Positions 33,232 through 41,701 of a DNA stretch of 60,656 nucleotides are shown piece by piece (positions within the stretch are counted from its first letter, which is position 1; each line of letters begins with the position of its first letter). Origin of the DNA: an uncultured Pseudomonadota bacterium. Lineage in GTDB: Bacteria; Pseudomonadota; Alphaproteobacteria; Rs-D84. The position numbers and the translations under genes are program-made. The stretch is from assembly GCA_900313105.1 (NCBI GenBank), contig OMPY01000001.1:17072-77727 (forward strand), read 5' to 3'. Below the pieces are notes generated by a model that saw nothing but the letters and a program-made list of their open reading frames with translations, had not been told where the DNA came from and did no database searches.

Positions 33232-35466
33232 ATGAATTTACTTATTGTTGAATCACCATCAAAGGCAAAAACGATTGAAAAATACCTTGGGCGCGGGTGG
33301 CGTGTGATTGCGTCCGTTGGGCATGTGCGCGATTTGGTGCCTGAAAATGGCAGTGTTGATACCGAACACGATTTTGCGATGCGGTGGCAAATTATGCCAG
33401 GCAAAGAAAAGCAAATAAAACTTATCACAGACGAGGTTAAAAAGGCCGATGCGGTTTACCTGGCGTCCGATCCTGACCGAGAAGGTGAGGCGATTGCATG
33501 GCATATTTTGGATATATTGAATTCAAAAAAATTACTTGGTAAAACGCCGGTGTATCGTGTCGCGTTTCATGAAATTACGAAAAACGCAGTAACCGAAGCA
33601 ATTAAAAATCCGCGCGAAATTGATTCAGATTTGGTTGATGCTTACCTTGTGCGGCGTGCATTGGATTACCTTATTGGGTTTGAAATATCGCCGTTGCTTT
33701 GGCGGCGCAACCTTGGGAAATCCGCGGGGCGTGTGCAATCGGTTGCGGTGAAATTGGTTGTGGACCGTGAACGCGAAATAGAAGATTTTGTGCCAACGGA
33801 ATATTGGTCGGTCGGCGCAAAATGTGAATTTAATAAAAAATCTTTTAATGCGGGACTTTCGTATTTTAACGGTGAAAAAATTGAAAAGATGACACTTAAA
33901 AACTCATCTGATGTGGACGGGGTTTTATCAAAACTTAAAACGCCGCTATACGCCGGAATTAGCCGTATAGACAAGAAAAAAGTATCACACAAACCGTATG
34001 CACCATTCACCACAAGTACATTACAACAGGAAGCCGCGCGCAAACTTTATTTTTCATCAAAGCGCACAATGTCGGTGGCACAGAAACTTTATGAAAACGG
34101 TTTTATCACATATATGCGAACCGATGCGACAAATTTGTCGGCCGAAGCGGTCGGTGAAATTCGAAACTTTATTGCGAAAAATTATGGTGATAAATTTTTA
34201 CCCGCGTCACCAAATGTTTATGTGACAAAATCAAAGAACGCCCAAGAAGCGCACGAAGCAATTCGTCCAACACACTTTGATAGTGCGGCGCATGAATTGG
34301 ACGGCGACGAAAAGAAACTTTATGAATTGATTTGGAAACGCACGATTGCGTGTCAGATGACAAACGCAGAATTTGATTCGGTTGCGGTTGATATTTTAAC
34401 CGATGATAAAATTGCAACATTTCATACCGTTGGTACAACGCGGACTTTCGATGGTTTTATGGCGGTTTATGTCGAAGATAAAGATGATACTGATGACGAA
34501 GAAAATGAAAAATTACCCGCTATGGCCGTTGGTGATAAAATTAAAATTTCCGAAATAAAACCGGAACAACATTTCACACAACCCCCCGCACGATATACCG
34601 AAGCATCACTTGTTAAAAAATTAGAAGAACTTGGTATCGGCCGGCCGTCAACATATGCAACGATTATGTCAACGATTGTTGACCGCAATTATGTTGAACA
34701 GGATAAACAACGCCGGTTTCATCCAACATCCGGCGGTTGGGTGATTGCGGCGTATTTGGCAAAGTATTTTTCAGATTTGGTCGATGTGAATTTTACCGCA
34801 AAAACCGAAGATACACTGGACGATGTGTCAAACGGAAATATGGATAAATTGGTTGCGCTAAATGAATTTTGGGGCGACACAAAACAGATGATTTCTGGCG
34901 CACGCGATGTTAAAACAACCGATATTATCGATGAAATAAATAAATTTATGACGAAACATATGTTTGCCGATGGTAATAACAAATGTCCAAAATGTGGCGG
35001 TAAACTCGGGATAAAACTTTCCAAGTTTGGGCCGTTTATTGGTTGCGAAAATTATCCGACATGTGATTATACCGCGCGTATGACACCGAATGATACGACG
35101 GAAAAAACGCAAACAAAAACCGAACCAAAAGATTTGGGTGATGGAATTTCTTTTCGTATCGGGCGGTTTGGACCGTATGTGACGGACGGTAATAAAAATG
35201 CGGCGGCGAAAAAATATACATCTGATACAATCACACTTGAAATTGCAAAAGAATTGTTAGCGGGTGGAAAACAAAAGGTAGAACCAATTGAAATTGGGAA
35301 AAATCCGGAAACAGATAAAATGATTTATTTCTATCCGACCGGGCGTTATGGCGCATATATTTCAAGCAACAAGGTAAATGTTAGTGTCAAAGATAGGCCC
35401 GATTTAGAAACCGCAATTGATTTGATAAACAACAAAAAACCGACAAAAAGGTTTCGCAAAAAATAA
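33232..35466 (+). CDS. topA: DNA topoisomerase I
   Basis: 744-residue type IA enzyme relaxing negative supercoils. The N-terminal Toprim domain starts MNLLIVESPSKAKTIEKYLG with the DPDREGEAIAWH acidic motif. The active Tyr is in FITYMRTDATNLS, near residue 295. One four-cysteine zinc ribbon (CPKCGGKLGIK...CENYPTC, from about residue 584) and two shorter TopA C-terminal repeats follow. It is somewhat shorter than many alphaproteobacterial TopA, with fewer C-terminal repeats. TAATG overlap with dnaG. Confidence 0.96.
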   Translation: MNLLIVESPSKAKTIEKYLGRGWRVIASVGHVRDLVPENGSVDTEHDFAMRWQIMPGKEKQIKLITDEVKKADAVYLASDPDREGEAIAWHILDILNSKKLLGKTPVYRVAFHEITKNAVTEAIKNPREIDSDLVDAYLVRRALDYLIGFEISPLLWRRNLGKSAGRVQSVAVKLVVDREREIEDFVPTEYWSVGAKCEFNKKSFNAGLSYFNGEKIEKMTLKNSSDVDGVLSKLKTPLYAGISRIDKKKVSHKPYAPFTTSTLQQEAARKLYFSSKRTMSVAQKLYENGFITYMRTDATNLSAEAVGEIRNFIAKNYGDKFLPASPNVYVTKSKNAQEAHEAIRPTHFDSAAHELDGDEKKLYELIWKRTIACQMTNAEFDSVAVDILTDDKIATFHTVGTTRTFDGFMAVYVEDKDDTDDEENEKLPAMAVGDKIKISEIKPEQHFTQPPARYTEASLVKKLEELGIGRPSTYATIMSTIVDRNYVEQDKQRRFHPTSGGWVIAAYLAKYFSDLVDVNFTAKTEDTLDDVSNGNMDKLVALNEFWGDTKQMISGARDVKTTDIIDEINKFMTKHMFADGNNKCPKCGGKLGIKLSKFGPFIGCENYPTCDYTARMTPNDTTEKTQTKTEPKDLGDGISFRIGRFGPYVTDGNKNAAAKKYTSDTITLEIAKELLAGGKQKVEPIEIGKNPETDKMIYFYPTGRYGAYISSNKVNVSVKDRPDLETAIDLINNKKPTKRFRKK

Positions 35467-37076
35467 TGGCAAAATACGACAATAATTTTACCGACCAATT
35501 GCGCGAACGACTTTCAATTGTCGATGTTGTGTCGCGGCGTGTGCCTTTGAAAAAAAAAGGTCAAAATTATTGGGGTTGCTGTCCGTTTCATAATGAAAAA
35601 ACACCGTCTTTTTCCGTCAATGAAGACAAGGGTTTTTTCCACTGTTTTGGTTGTGGAAAGCATGGCGATATTATTTCGTTCACAATGGAAACCGAACATA
35701 TTGATTTCCGTGCGGCGATTACGGAACTTGCGGATATGGCGGGATTAAAAGTGCCGGATTATAAACCAAAATCACAACAACAAATTGACGCGGAAGAATC
35801 ATATATTTCAATCACGACGGCGGCGGCGAAAATGTATGCGGAAAAACTTTTTACGCCCGATGGTGCGCGTGCACTTTCATATATTCGTGGTCGCGGGTTT
35901 AGTGATGAAATGATAAAAAAGTATGGTATTGGTTATGCGCCGAAAAACAACGCTGTTTCAAATAAATTTGTAAATGTAAAACAAGATAAACTTATTGCGA
36001 CCGGCCTTGCGCGGCGTGGCGAATATGGTATGTATGATTTTTTCCGTGATAAATTGATGTTCCCAATTTTTAACGCGCGCGGACAAATTGTTGCTTTTTC
36101 GGGGCGGTCATTGGACGGGTCGGAACCAAAGTATATCAACACGACCGATACAGAAATGTTTCATAAACGGCAAACTTTGTTCGGGTTTAATTTTGCACGC
36201 GAAGCAATTCATCGTGCAAACCGCGCAATTATTGTAGAGGGTCAAATCGACGCGATTCAAATGCAATGTCATGGTTTTGGTGAAACGGTTGCGCCACTGG
36301 GGACCGCACTTACCGAAGACCATATTGCGATTTTATGCAAGGCGAACAGAAATATAATTTTTTGTTTTGATGGCGACGGGGCAGGCCAGAAAGCCGCCGC
36401 ACGCGCATGCGGAATAATTATGCCGTTCTTGCGTGATAATTCTGATGTACGGTTTGCATTTGTGACCGGTGGCAAAGACCCGGATGAAATTTTACGAAAA
36501 GGAAACACGGATGATATGAAAAAAATTATTGATTCCGCCGTGCCATTGGTTGATTTTTTATGGAACATTGCAAATAAAAACTTTTTAACAAATACGCCGG
36601 CGGGACGAACCCAGGCGGAAAAGTTTTTACATGCCGAATTACAAAAAATAACCGACAAAATGTTGCGTGCGGAATATGAACACGAATATGAATCACGCAA
36701 ATTTAATAATTGGCATAAATGGAAAAAAACGGCGGAAACCGTGCGTATAGAAGTTCCAGAAATTGATACAATTGTTAAAAACACAATTATTTCAATTATA
36801 GATAAATATCCAACACTTGCCGAAAGATATGGTGATTTTATTAGTAAATTTAATCTTGATTTTTCCGAAAGTGTTGCGGACGCGGGGCTGTCGTTCGATG
36901 CGGCGGAAAAGTATTTGGTGTCATTAAAATTACAAAAATATATTGAAAATTTAGAAAAACAAAAACACGATTTGACGGTGCGTGGGCTTTCGGGTGAAAG
37001 TGATGTAAGCGAAGAAATCCGCCGTATAGACGATGAACTGAACCGTATGAGAGAGAAGTTTGAGTTGTTAGTGTAA
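35466..37076 (+). CDS. dnaG: DNA primase
   Basis: 536-residue primase. The CHC2 zinc domain is CCPFHNEKTPSFSVNEDKGFFHCFGCGKHGDI at about residues 38-66, the catalytic core has the Toprim motif IIVEGQIDAIQ and the DGDGAGQKAA metal site, and a C-terminal helicase-binding region ends with a coiled coil (LNRMREKFELLV). It is slightly shorter than E. coli DnaG. The last codons TTA GTG TAA are part of an intergenic repeat. rpoD does not follow. Confidence 0.96.
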   Translation: MAKYDNNFTDQLRERLSIVDVVSRRVPLKKKGQNYWGCCPFHNEKTPSFSVNEDKGFFHCFGCGKHGDIISFTMETEHIDFRAAITELADMAGLKVPDYKPKSQQQIDAEESYISITTAAAKMYAEKLFTPDGARALSYIRGRGFSDEMIKKYGIGYAPKNNAVSNKFVNVKQDKLIATGLARRGEYGMYDFFRDKLMFPIFNARGQIVAFSGRSLDGSEPKYINTTDTEMFHKRQTLFGFNFAREAIHRANRAIIVEGQIDAIQMQCHGFGETVAPLGTALTEDHIAILCKANRNIIFCFDGDGAGQKAAARACGIIMPFLRDNSDVRFAFVTGGKDPDEILRKGNTDDMKKIIDSAVPLVDFLWNIANKNFLTNTPAGRTQAEKFLHAELQKITDKMLRAEYEHEYESRKFNNWHKWKKTAETVRIEVPEIDTIVKNTIISIIDKYPTLAERYGDFISKFNLDFSESVADAGLSFDAAEKYLVSLKLQKYIENLEKQKHDLTVRGLSGESDVSEEIRRIDDELNRMREKFELLV

Positions 37077-37135
37077 TCCGTCTTCGCTATCGCTACGCCG
37101 CGCCGCGGTCGTGACGGACTAACACTAATCACACA
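37068..37135. repeat. Palindromic repeat at the dnaG 3' end
   Basis: TTAGTG unit, then CCGTCTTCGCTATCGC...CGCGCCGCGGTCGTGACGGAC, then TTAGTGTTAG in reverse complement. The reverse complement of the GC-rich core is shared with 49852-49876. It encodes the final residues and stop of dnaG. Confidence 0.8.
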
Positions 37136-37757
37136 TTTTTAATTCGTAATTATCTTCATCTTGGTCGATGCGTTTATTACGAATTTCTTGGGCGGCGTTT
37201 ATTTTTTGATGAAGCAAAACAATTTCAGGATGTTTTTCAAGTTTTTTATACATATCGTCAAGTAATAAATCTATGCTTTCCATATCCGGCGCGTATATTG
37301 GCATTACCGAATTCATCGCATTAAAAATAGAATTTTTTATATCGGGTGCTAAATCTCTTAAAATTGATAAATATGCATCGATGTGTTTTTCTTCGTGTTT
37401 CAAAACCGCATTGTATGAACAAGAATCTTTTTTATGTGACCGGTCAATTTTAACCAAAAAATTTTCGTAACCAACCGTCGCGTCAACACCATTGACAATT
37501 ACACAATATCCATCGCGTTCGGGAATAACATTAAAATCTATATTATATTTTTCCATAAAACTTGTTTCCGTGATTCCATGCAGTTTAAAAGAAAAATATT
37601 TTCCGTTATATTCATCCATCGGGTCATCTGATAATTCAACCGTCTTGGTCCATTCGGGGTTTTTTATATTTACAAATGGTGTTTTTTTATATTGCACACA
37701 ATCGTCGGCCAATACGGCAAAAGGCAATAAAATAAAAAACAGAATTTTTTTCAACAT
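37125..37757 (-). CDS. Secreted protein with HExxH motif, next to virB4
   Basis: 210 residues with a signal peptide (MLKKILFFILLPFAVLA). The central AVLKHEEKHIDAY gives HEEKH, a zinc-metalloprotease-type HExxH in a helix, as in DUF922-like and related families. Two cysteine pairs could form disulfides (DDCVQYKK, GYCVIV, SCSYN). The start at 37757 lies just past the virB4 stop, so it is cotranscribed. A longer frame to 37865 would overlap virB4 by over 100 nt. Possible role: cell-wall or substrate processing for the secretion system; this is inference. Confidence 0.6.
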   Translation of the reverse strand: MLKKILFFILLPFAVLADDCVQYKKTPFVNIKNPEWTKTVELSDDPMDEYNGKYFSFKLHGITETSFMEKYNIDFNVIPERDGYCVIVNGVDATVGYENFLVKIDRSHKKDSCSYNAVLKHEEKHIDAYLSILRDLAPDIKNSIFNAMNSVMPIYAPDMESIDLLLDDMYKKLEKHPEIVLLHQKINAAQEIRNKRIDQDEDNYELKMCD

Positions 37758-37758
37758 A

Positions 37759-40176
37759 TTAAATATCGCCCGCACCTTGTTTTCGCAGGTATTCTGCAAC
37801 AAACGCCGAACCGAATTGGCGATAAAGTTCTTCAGCGAGCAGCACCGATGAACGACCAGATTCAAATAATTTTAACAAACTGCCCAATCCCCCAAGTTCA
37901 GTATTCAAAATTACCGATTCATTATTTACCGGTCGCGACAATAACACCGCGCGTTTAAGGTTCGGATAGGCCTTGCCTTGGATAAACGCCATTTCAAGTG
38001 GATTTAAATTCCAATGTTCATAGTCCGCCGCGTCCGCCGCCGGATTGCGGAAAAACATTATCGTTTGTGCCTGGCCACGGACAACATCGCCAATCCCCAG
38101 TTTATCCAAAACATTTGCGCGTTGGAACGCAACCATATACGCCTGGCGATTTTTGCGTCCTTCTTGGAGGCCGGCAATAAAATTATCGCGGAACATTTGG
38201 TTTTCAAGCATCGGCGCGGTTTCGTCAATCATAATAAGTGACGGGTTTCCACCGGCAACCGTTGTGTTGTTTATTCGGTGCAATATATATGAAATAACCG
38301 CGGGGGCAAGGACGGGGTCTTGCAAAATTTCGGTAAAATCGAAAGTGGTCAGGCGCGATTGCAGGTCCAACGTATCGCTTTCTTCATTAAATATGTCGCC
38401 GTATTGTAATGGGTCAACCCACTTTTTCAACGCGGCGCGCATTTTGCCGGATGACGAAAAACAACTTTCCCATAAATTTTTCAACATTCTATCTTTATCA
38501 GCCAAATAATCAAAATTCACCGATACCGCACGGGCGATTTCATCTTCGGAAAGTGGGTCGGATTGTTCGGATATCATTGAAAGCCACCGACGCAAAAATC
38601 CGCGGTTTGCCGCCGTATCCGACATTTTTAATGGGTTCAGGTGCGCAAGGAAATTTGTTTCATTTTTTTCCTTACCTTGCATTGTTATATATTTTCCACC
38701 GGTCGCAAGTGTAAAGATTTCCGCACCTTTATTCCGGTCAAAGAAAAATGCCTTTAATTTTGGATGTCGCATAGATTGCGCGATAAGGAACGAAAACAGT
38801 GTTGTTTTACCACCGCCGGTTGGTCCGATGGTAAGTGTGTGTCCAACCGCCGCCGGTTTATCCGATACATGAAATTGGAATTGATACGGTGTGCCTTGGG
38901 CCGTTGGGAATATAACAAGTGGCCCCGGACCCCAATCGGAATTTGATATTCCGCGCGGTGCAGACGACATTGGAACACTGATTGCCGCGGCGCGCGATAA
39001 CATTTTGAAAGTGCGCGGAAATGTATCAAAACCGGGGATAATTGAAAACCATGAAACCTTCGTTGCAAAACTTTCTTGGATTGGTGACACGCCGAACGAT
39101 GCAGATATTTTTTTGAATTCATCAACATGTTCTTTTAATTCAGATTCACTTTTTGCAAAAACAATAAACAACGGATAATAATTCACAAGTGTTTGATTGC
39201 CGGAAACATTTTCATCCATAACCGATTCCGCGTTTGAAATTTGTTCTTCGGTGGAATCATTTTCTTTGTTTGCGACACTGCGGCGTTGACGCATTATGGC
39301 TTCTACATCCGATGCGCCCATAACTTTAAAGGCGTTCATACAAATCATTTCTGTTTGAATTGTGTTTACGGAATCAAAAAAATCTTCGTCCAAATAATCA
39401 GGCGCCGCACGGAAAGATATAAGCGCCGCAAAATATTCATAATTGCCACTTATATATTTAACAGTTCCGTTTGGTAAAAATTCAACATCATCAACCGTTG
39501 CGTTTTCGGTAATTTTATCGTCACACACCGCCGGTGCCGGTTTTGTTATTGGTGACAGGATACGACCAAAAAACTTTGCCATATTATCGCGCGATTTGTT
39601 TTCGAGCATTTGCGGTTTATATGGCGCAAGTATTGATTCAATATAATTTCCATATTGATTTAGTTTATCGCGCGCATGCGCCCCACGAACCGATAACACA
39701 ATATAATAGTTGTTCAAAAATATCTTTAACCCTTGGGAATGCCATTTATCGTAAATCTTTTGTAATACAGGTTGATCGAATTCGTAATCGGTATTTTCCG
39801 CGACCGCATCACGTGTGGTGAAAAAACGCAAGATAACATTTGGGTCGTGAATTTGGTTGAATAATTGCGCGCGCAGATCAAGGAACTTTTCACGTTGTTC
39901 ATCGGTTTGCATACTGGTTTGGACACCGGCAACAGAATAAACACGAATTAAACAACCGTCACTTAATTCAATAGAATTATCGGTATAAACCGTGTTAAAT
40001 GGTATATATTCCGCGTAATGTTTATAACCAAACTTTGGAAACACGTGTTTTACAATCGTTGGAACATACATCAGTAAAACAATAAATACAAATATAACCG
40101 CAACCGCCATAATTGTTAGTGTTATGGTGTTTGAAAATCCATTGCCGGCAAAATATTTGAAAAATTCAGGTATCAT
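37759..40176 (-). CDS. virB4: Type IV secretion ATPase VirB4
   Basis: 805-residue VirB4/TrbE-type ATPase. An N-terminal hydrophobic helix (about 17-40) precedes the VirB4 N-domain. Walker A GPTGGGKTT is near residue 448, Walker B is LIMIDETAPML near 650, and the following QEGRKNRQAYMVAFQRANV is typical of this family. It energises pilus and substrate transport across the inner membrane. ATGA overlap with virB3. Only virB3 and virB4 are present here; other vir genes must be elsewhere or missing. Confidence 0.92.
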   Translation of the reverse strand: MIPEFFKYFAGNGFSNTITLTIMAVAVIFVFIVLLMYVPTIVKHVFPKFGYKHYAEYIPFNTVYTDNSIELSDGCLIRVYSVAGVQTSMQTDEQREKFLDLRAQLFNQIHDPNVILRFFTTRDAVAENTDYEFDQPVLQKIYDKWHSQGLKIFLNNYYIVLSVRGAHARDKLNQYGNYIESILAPYKPQMLENKSRDNMAKFFGRILSPITKPAPAVCDDKITENATVDDVEFLPNGTVKYISGNYEYFAALISFRAAPDYLDEDFFDSVNTIQTEMICMNAFKVMGASDVEAIMRQRRSVANKENDSTEEQISNAESVMDENVSGNQTLVNYYPLFIVFAKSESELKEHVDEFKKISASFGVSPIQESFATKVSWFSIIPGFDTFPRTFKMLSRAAAISVPMSSAPRGISNSDWGPGPLVIFPTAQGTPYQFQFHVSDKPAAVGHTLTIGPTGGGKTTLFSFLIAQSMRHPKLKAFFFDRNKGAEIFTLATGGKYITMQGKEKNETNFLAHLNPLKMSDTAANRGFLRRWLSMISEQSDPLSEDEIARAVSVNFDYLADKDRMLKNLWESCFSSSGKMRAALKKWVDPLQYGDIFNEESDTLDLQSRLTTFDFTEILQDPVLAPAVISYILHRINNTTVAGGNPSLIMIDETAPMLENQMFRDNFIAGLQEGRKNRQAYMVAFQRANVLDKLGIGDVVRGQAQTIMFFRNPAADAADYEHWNLNPLEMAFIQGKAYPNLKRAVLLSRPVNNESVILNTELGGLGSLLKLFESGRSSVLLAEELYRQFGSAFVAEYLRKQGAGDI

Positions 40177-40475
40177 GCGGCGATTCTCCGTGGAATTTTA
40201 TTTCTTATCATCTTGATTTTTGCAATCAAAATCTGGCCCAGTTGTGGGTCGCGCCGTGAATATCGTGCCAATATAATATGAACCAAGCAGACCGATAATA
40301 TGAAATACAGCGGATTTAGATAATCATTTAATTTATCGCCAAGGAAAAACATACCCACAATATATAATGTGATAAAAATCATAAACTGAATCATAAAATT
40401 CAACACCGCCAAAGTATATGGCACATAAAACAGATGTGACGGATTCGCCAAAGCTTTTAGGACTTGTTGTTTCAT
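40173..40475 (-). CDS. virB3: Type IV secretion protein VirB3
   Basis: 100-residue inner-membrane protein with two adjacent hydrophobic helices (about residues 18-65) and a basic C-terminus. The N-terminal LANPSHLFYVPYTLAVLNFM resembles the VirB3 start, and the order virB3-virB4 is usual. It is the first gene of the operon, transcribed away from the oriC-like cluster. Confidence 0.8.
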   Translation of the reverse strand: MKQQVLKALANPSHLFYVPYTLAVLNFMIQFMIFITLYIVGMFFLGDKLNDYLNPLYFILSVCLVHIILARYSRRDPQLGQILIAKIKMIRNKIPRRIAA

Positions 40476-40516
40476 TTTGTGTCGATTTTCCCCCCACGGA
40501 TATTTTTATTATAACA

Positions 40517-40702
40517 ATTTCCACATTTTTCAACAAGCATAAAAAATAAAAATCTTTGATTGTTGAAAATGTTGAAAACTTATGACTTTTTTAACACGTT
40601 TTCCACAGGGGGTATTTTTCCACATTTTTGCCAAAATTCCCAAAAAACCGCCAAAAAATTGTTGAAAACTTTGTTAAAAACGATTTTTCCACATTTTCAA
40701 CA
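40517..40702. other. Candidate replication origin: cluster of DnaA-box-like 9-mers
   Basis: Nine 9-mers of the form TTTTC(C/A)ACA within 186 bp of non-coding DNA. TTTTCCACA occurs at 40599-40607, 40616-40624 and 40685-40693; ATTTCCACA at 40517-40525; TTTTCAACA at 40527-40535 and 40694-40702; its reverse complement at 40561-40569, 40570-40578 and 40660-40668. They differ by one or two bases from TTATCCACA. An AT-rich stretch lies beside them (40705-40760). The flanking genes virB3 and rpmJ are divergent. Confidence 0.55.
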
Positions 40703-40736
40703 GCCCCAATAACAACAACAAAATATAATATATTAT

Positions 40737-40764
40737 TTGATTTTTGTAAAAAAGTGTTTATAAT
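40737..40764 (+). promoter_or_regulatory. Promoter of rpmJ
   Basis: TTGATT at 40737-40742, 16-nt spacer, perfect TATAAT at 40759-40764. AAAAAGGA lies before the ATG at 40787. Confidence 0.75.
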
Positions 40765-40786
40765 GCGTTGGCAAAAAGGATTAGAT

Positions 40787-40921
40787 ATGAAGTTTTTGAG
40801 TTCTTTGAAAGCATGGAAAAAACGCGGGAACATTAAACAGGTTCGTCGTGGTAAACAGGTTATTTTGATGGATCCTGATAACCCAAAGTTCAAGGCAAAG
40901 CAGGGTTTCAAACGTAAATAA
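40787..40921 (+). CDS. rpmJ: Ribosomal protein L36, cysteine-free form
   Basis: 44-residue basic protein, MKFLSSLKAWKKRGNIKQVR then PDNPKFKAKQGFKRK. It matches the L36 pattern MKV..SLK..K.R....VVRRRG.VYVI.K.NP.FKARQG, but lacks the Cys and His zinc ligands and has a four-residue C-terminal extension. Zinc-free L36 forms are known in alphaproteobacteria. The start has AAAGGA 7 nt upstream. Own promoter and terminator. Confidence 0.85.
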   Translation: MKFLSSLKAWKKRGNIKQVRRGKQVILMDPDNPKFKAKQGFKRK

Positions 40922-40943
40922 TCCATTGTTTTATGCTATTTTT

Positions 40944-40980
40944 CGGCGTTTCTGGGGTTTCAGAAATGCCGATTTTATTT
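40944..40980 (+). terminator. Terminator of rpmJ
   Basis: 11-bp stem CGGCGTTTCTG/CAGAAATGCCG (one G-T pair), loop GGGTTT, followed by ATTTTATTT. Confidence 0.85.
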
Positions 40981-41665
40981 AGAATAAATTAAAATCTTTT
41001 GTAAATGCTTCTATCATCGCATCTTTGACTTCGGCGCCCGATAGGCCGGCGGTGCGCAGGTAATTTTCTTGTGGTCCAGTCACATGCATCATGTGTGCAC
41101 TGTGTTCGGCAAAATTGGGAACAGATTTTATACGCTGTTTCGGGGTAAAGCGAATTTTTGCACTTTTATCCGTTGTGTGGCCCGCAAGGCGAATATCAGA
41201 TTTAGTATTCGGACAATTTGGATTTATAATCGCCGTGGCGGAAACGGTTGAATAACTGTTTTTATAACCGATTATTTTTGTTTGAATTAAAATTCCGGTA
41301 TCGGGTGCGGTATGTTCGGCGATAATTTTCCCGCCAAAATCAGAATGATTTTTTACCATTATATGGCCGCGTAATTCAGAATTTTTCCCGGCATTTTTGA
41401 TAAAAATGTTCAAAAAACCCGGGAAATTATTTTCTAAATCAATGGTCAAAAATATGGGTTGGTTTTCGGCGGTTAAATTTATATTTAATGTAATTTCGCG
41501 GTCGATTTTTCCTATATATATAATATGTATAGGTAAATCGTATTTTGTTGCAAAGTTTTCAGTTTCGGGAAGTGTTGAAATATCGGACTGAAAAACACCG
41601 TCGACATAAACGAGTGTTTCGGACGGAAAGGTTTTTATATTGAATTTGTTCCATATGTATGACAT
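40979..41665 (-). CDS. SufB/SufD-like protein
   Basis: 228 residues. The central part fits the right-handed beta-helix of SufB/SufD, with HSDFGGKIIAEH, TDKSAKIRFTPKQRI in place of the L.D.S...F.G.I pattern, and the C-terminal ENYLRTAGLSGAEVKDAMIEAF corresponding to YLRSRGI...A...L..AF of SufD. It is about half the length of SufD, and no sufB, sufC or sufS is nearby. The usual terminal Cys/His of SufB and SufD is not conserved (SAHMMH instead). It may be a reduced SufD or a derived scaffold. A promoter ends 7 nt before the ATG. Confidence 0.6.
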   Translation of the reverse strand: MSYIWNKFNIKTFPSETLVYVDGVFQSDISTLPETENFATKYDLPIHIIYIGKIDREITLNINLTAENQPIFLTIDLENNFPGFLNIFIKNAGKNSELRGHIMVKNHSDFGGKIIAEHTAPDTGILIQTKIIGYKNSYSTVSATAIINPNCPNTKSDIRLAGHTTDKSAKIRFTPKQRIKSVPNFAEHSAHMMHVTGPQENYLRTAGLSGAEVKDAMIEAFTKDFNLF

Positions 41666-41672
41666 ATTATAT

Positions 41673-41701
41673 ATTATAAAGGATTTTGTTATGGGTTTCA
41701 A
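41673..41701 (-). promoter_or_regulatory. Promoter of the SufB/D-like gene, overlapping the ychF start
   Basis: Minus-strand TTGAAA (41701-41696), 17-nt spacer, TATAAT (41678-41673), then 7 nt to the ATG at 41665. The -35 falls inside ychF codons 2-4 and the spacer covers the ychF ribosome site. Leaderless start predicted. Confidence 0.75.

Noticed and set aside
40476-40736. parS or centromere-like site
   Set aside because: No palindrome close to the ParB consensus TGTTTCACGTGAAACA was found; the 9-mers fit DnaA boxes better.
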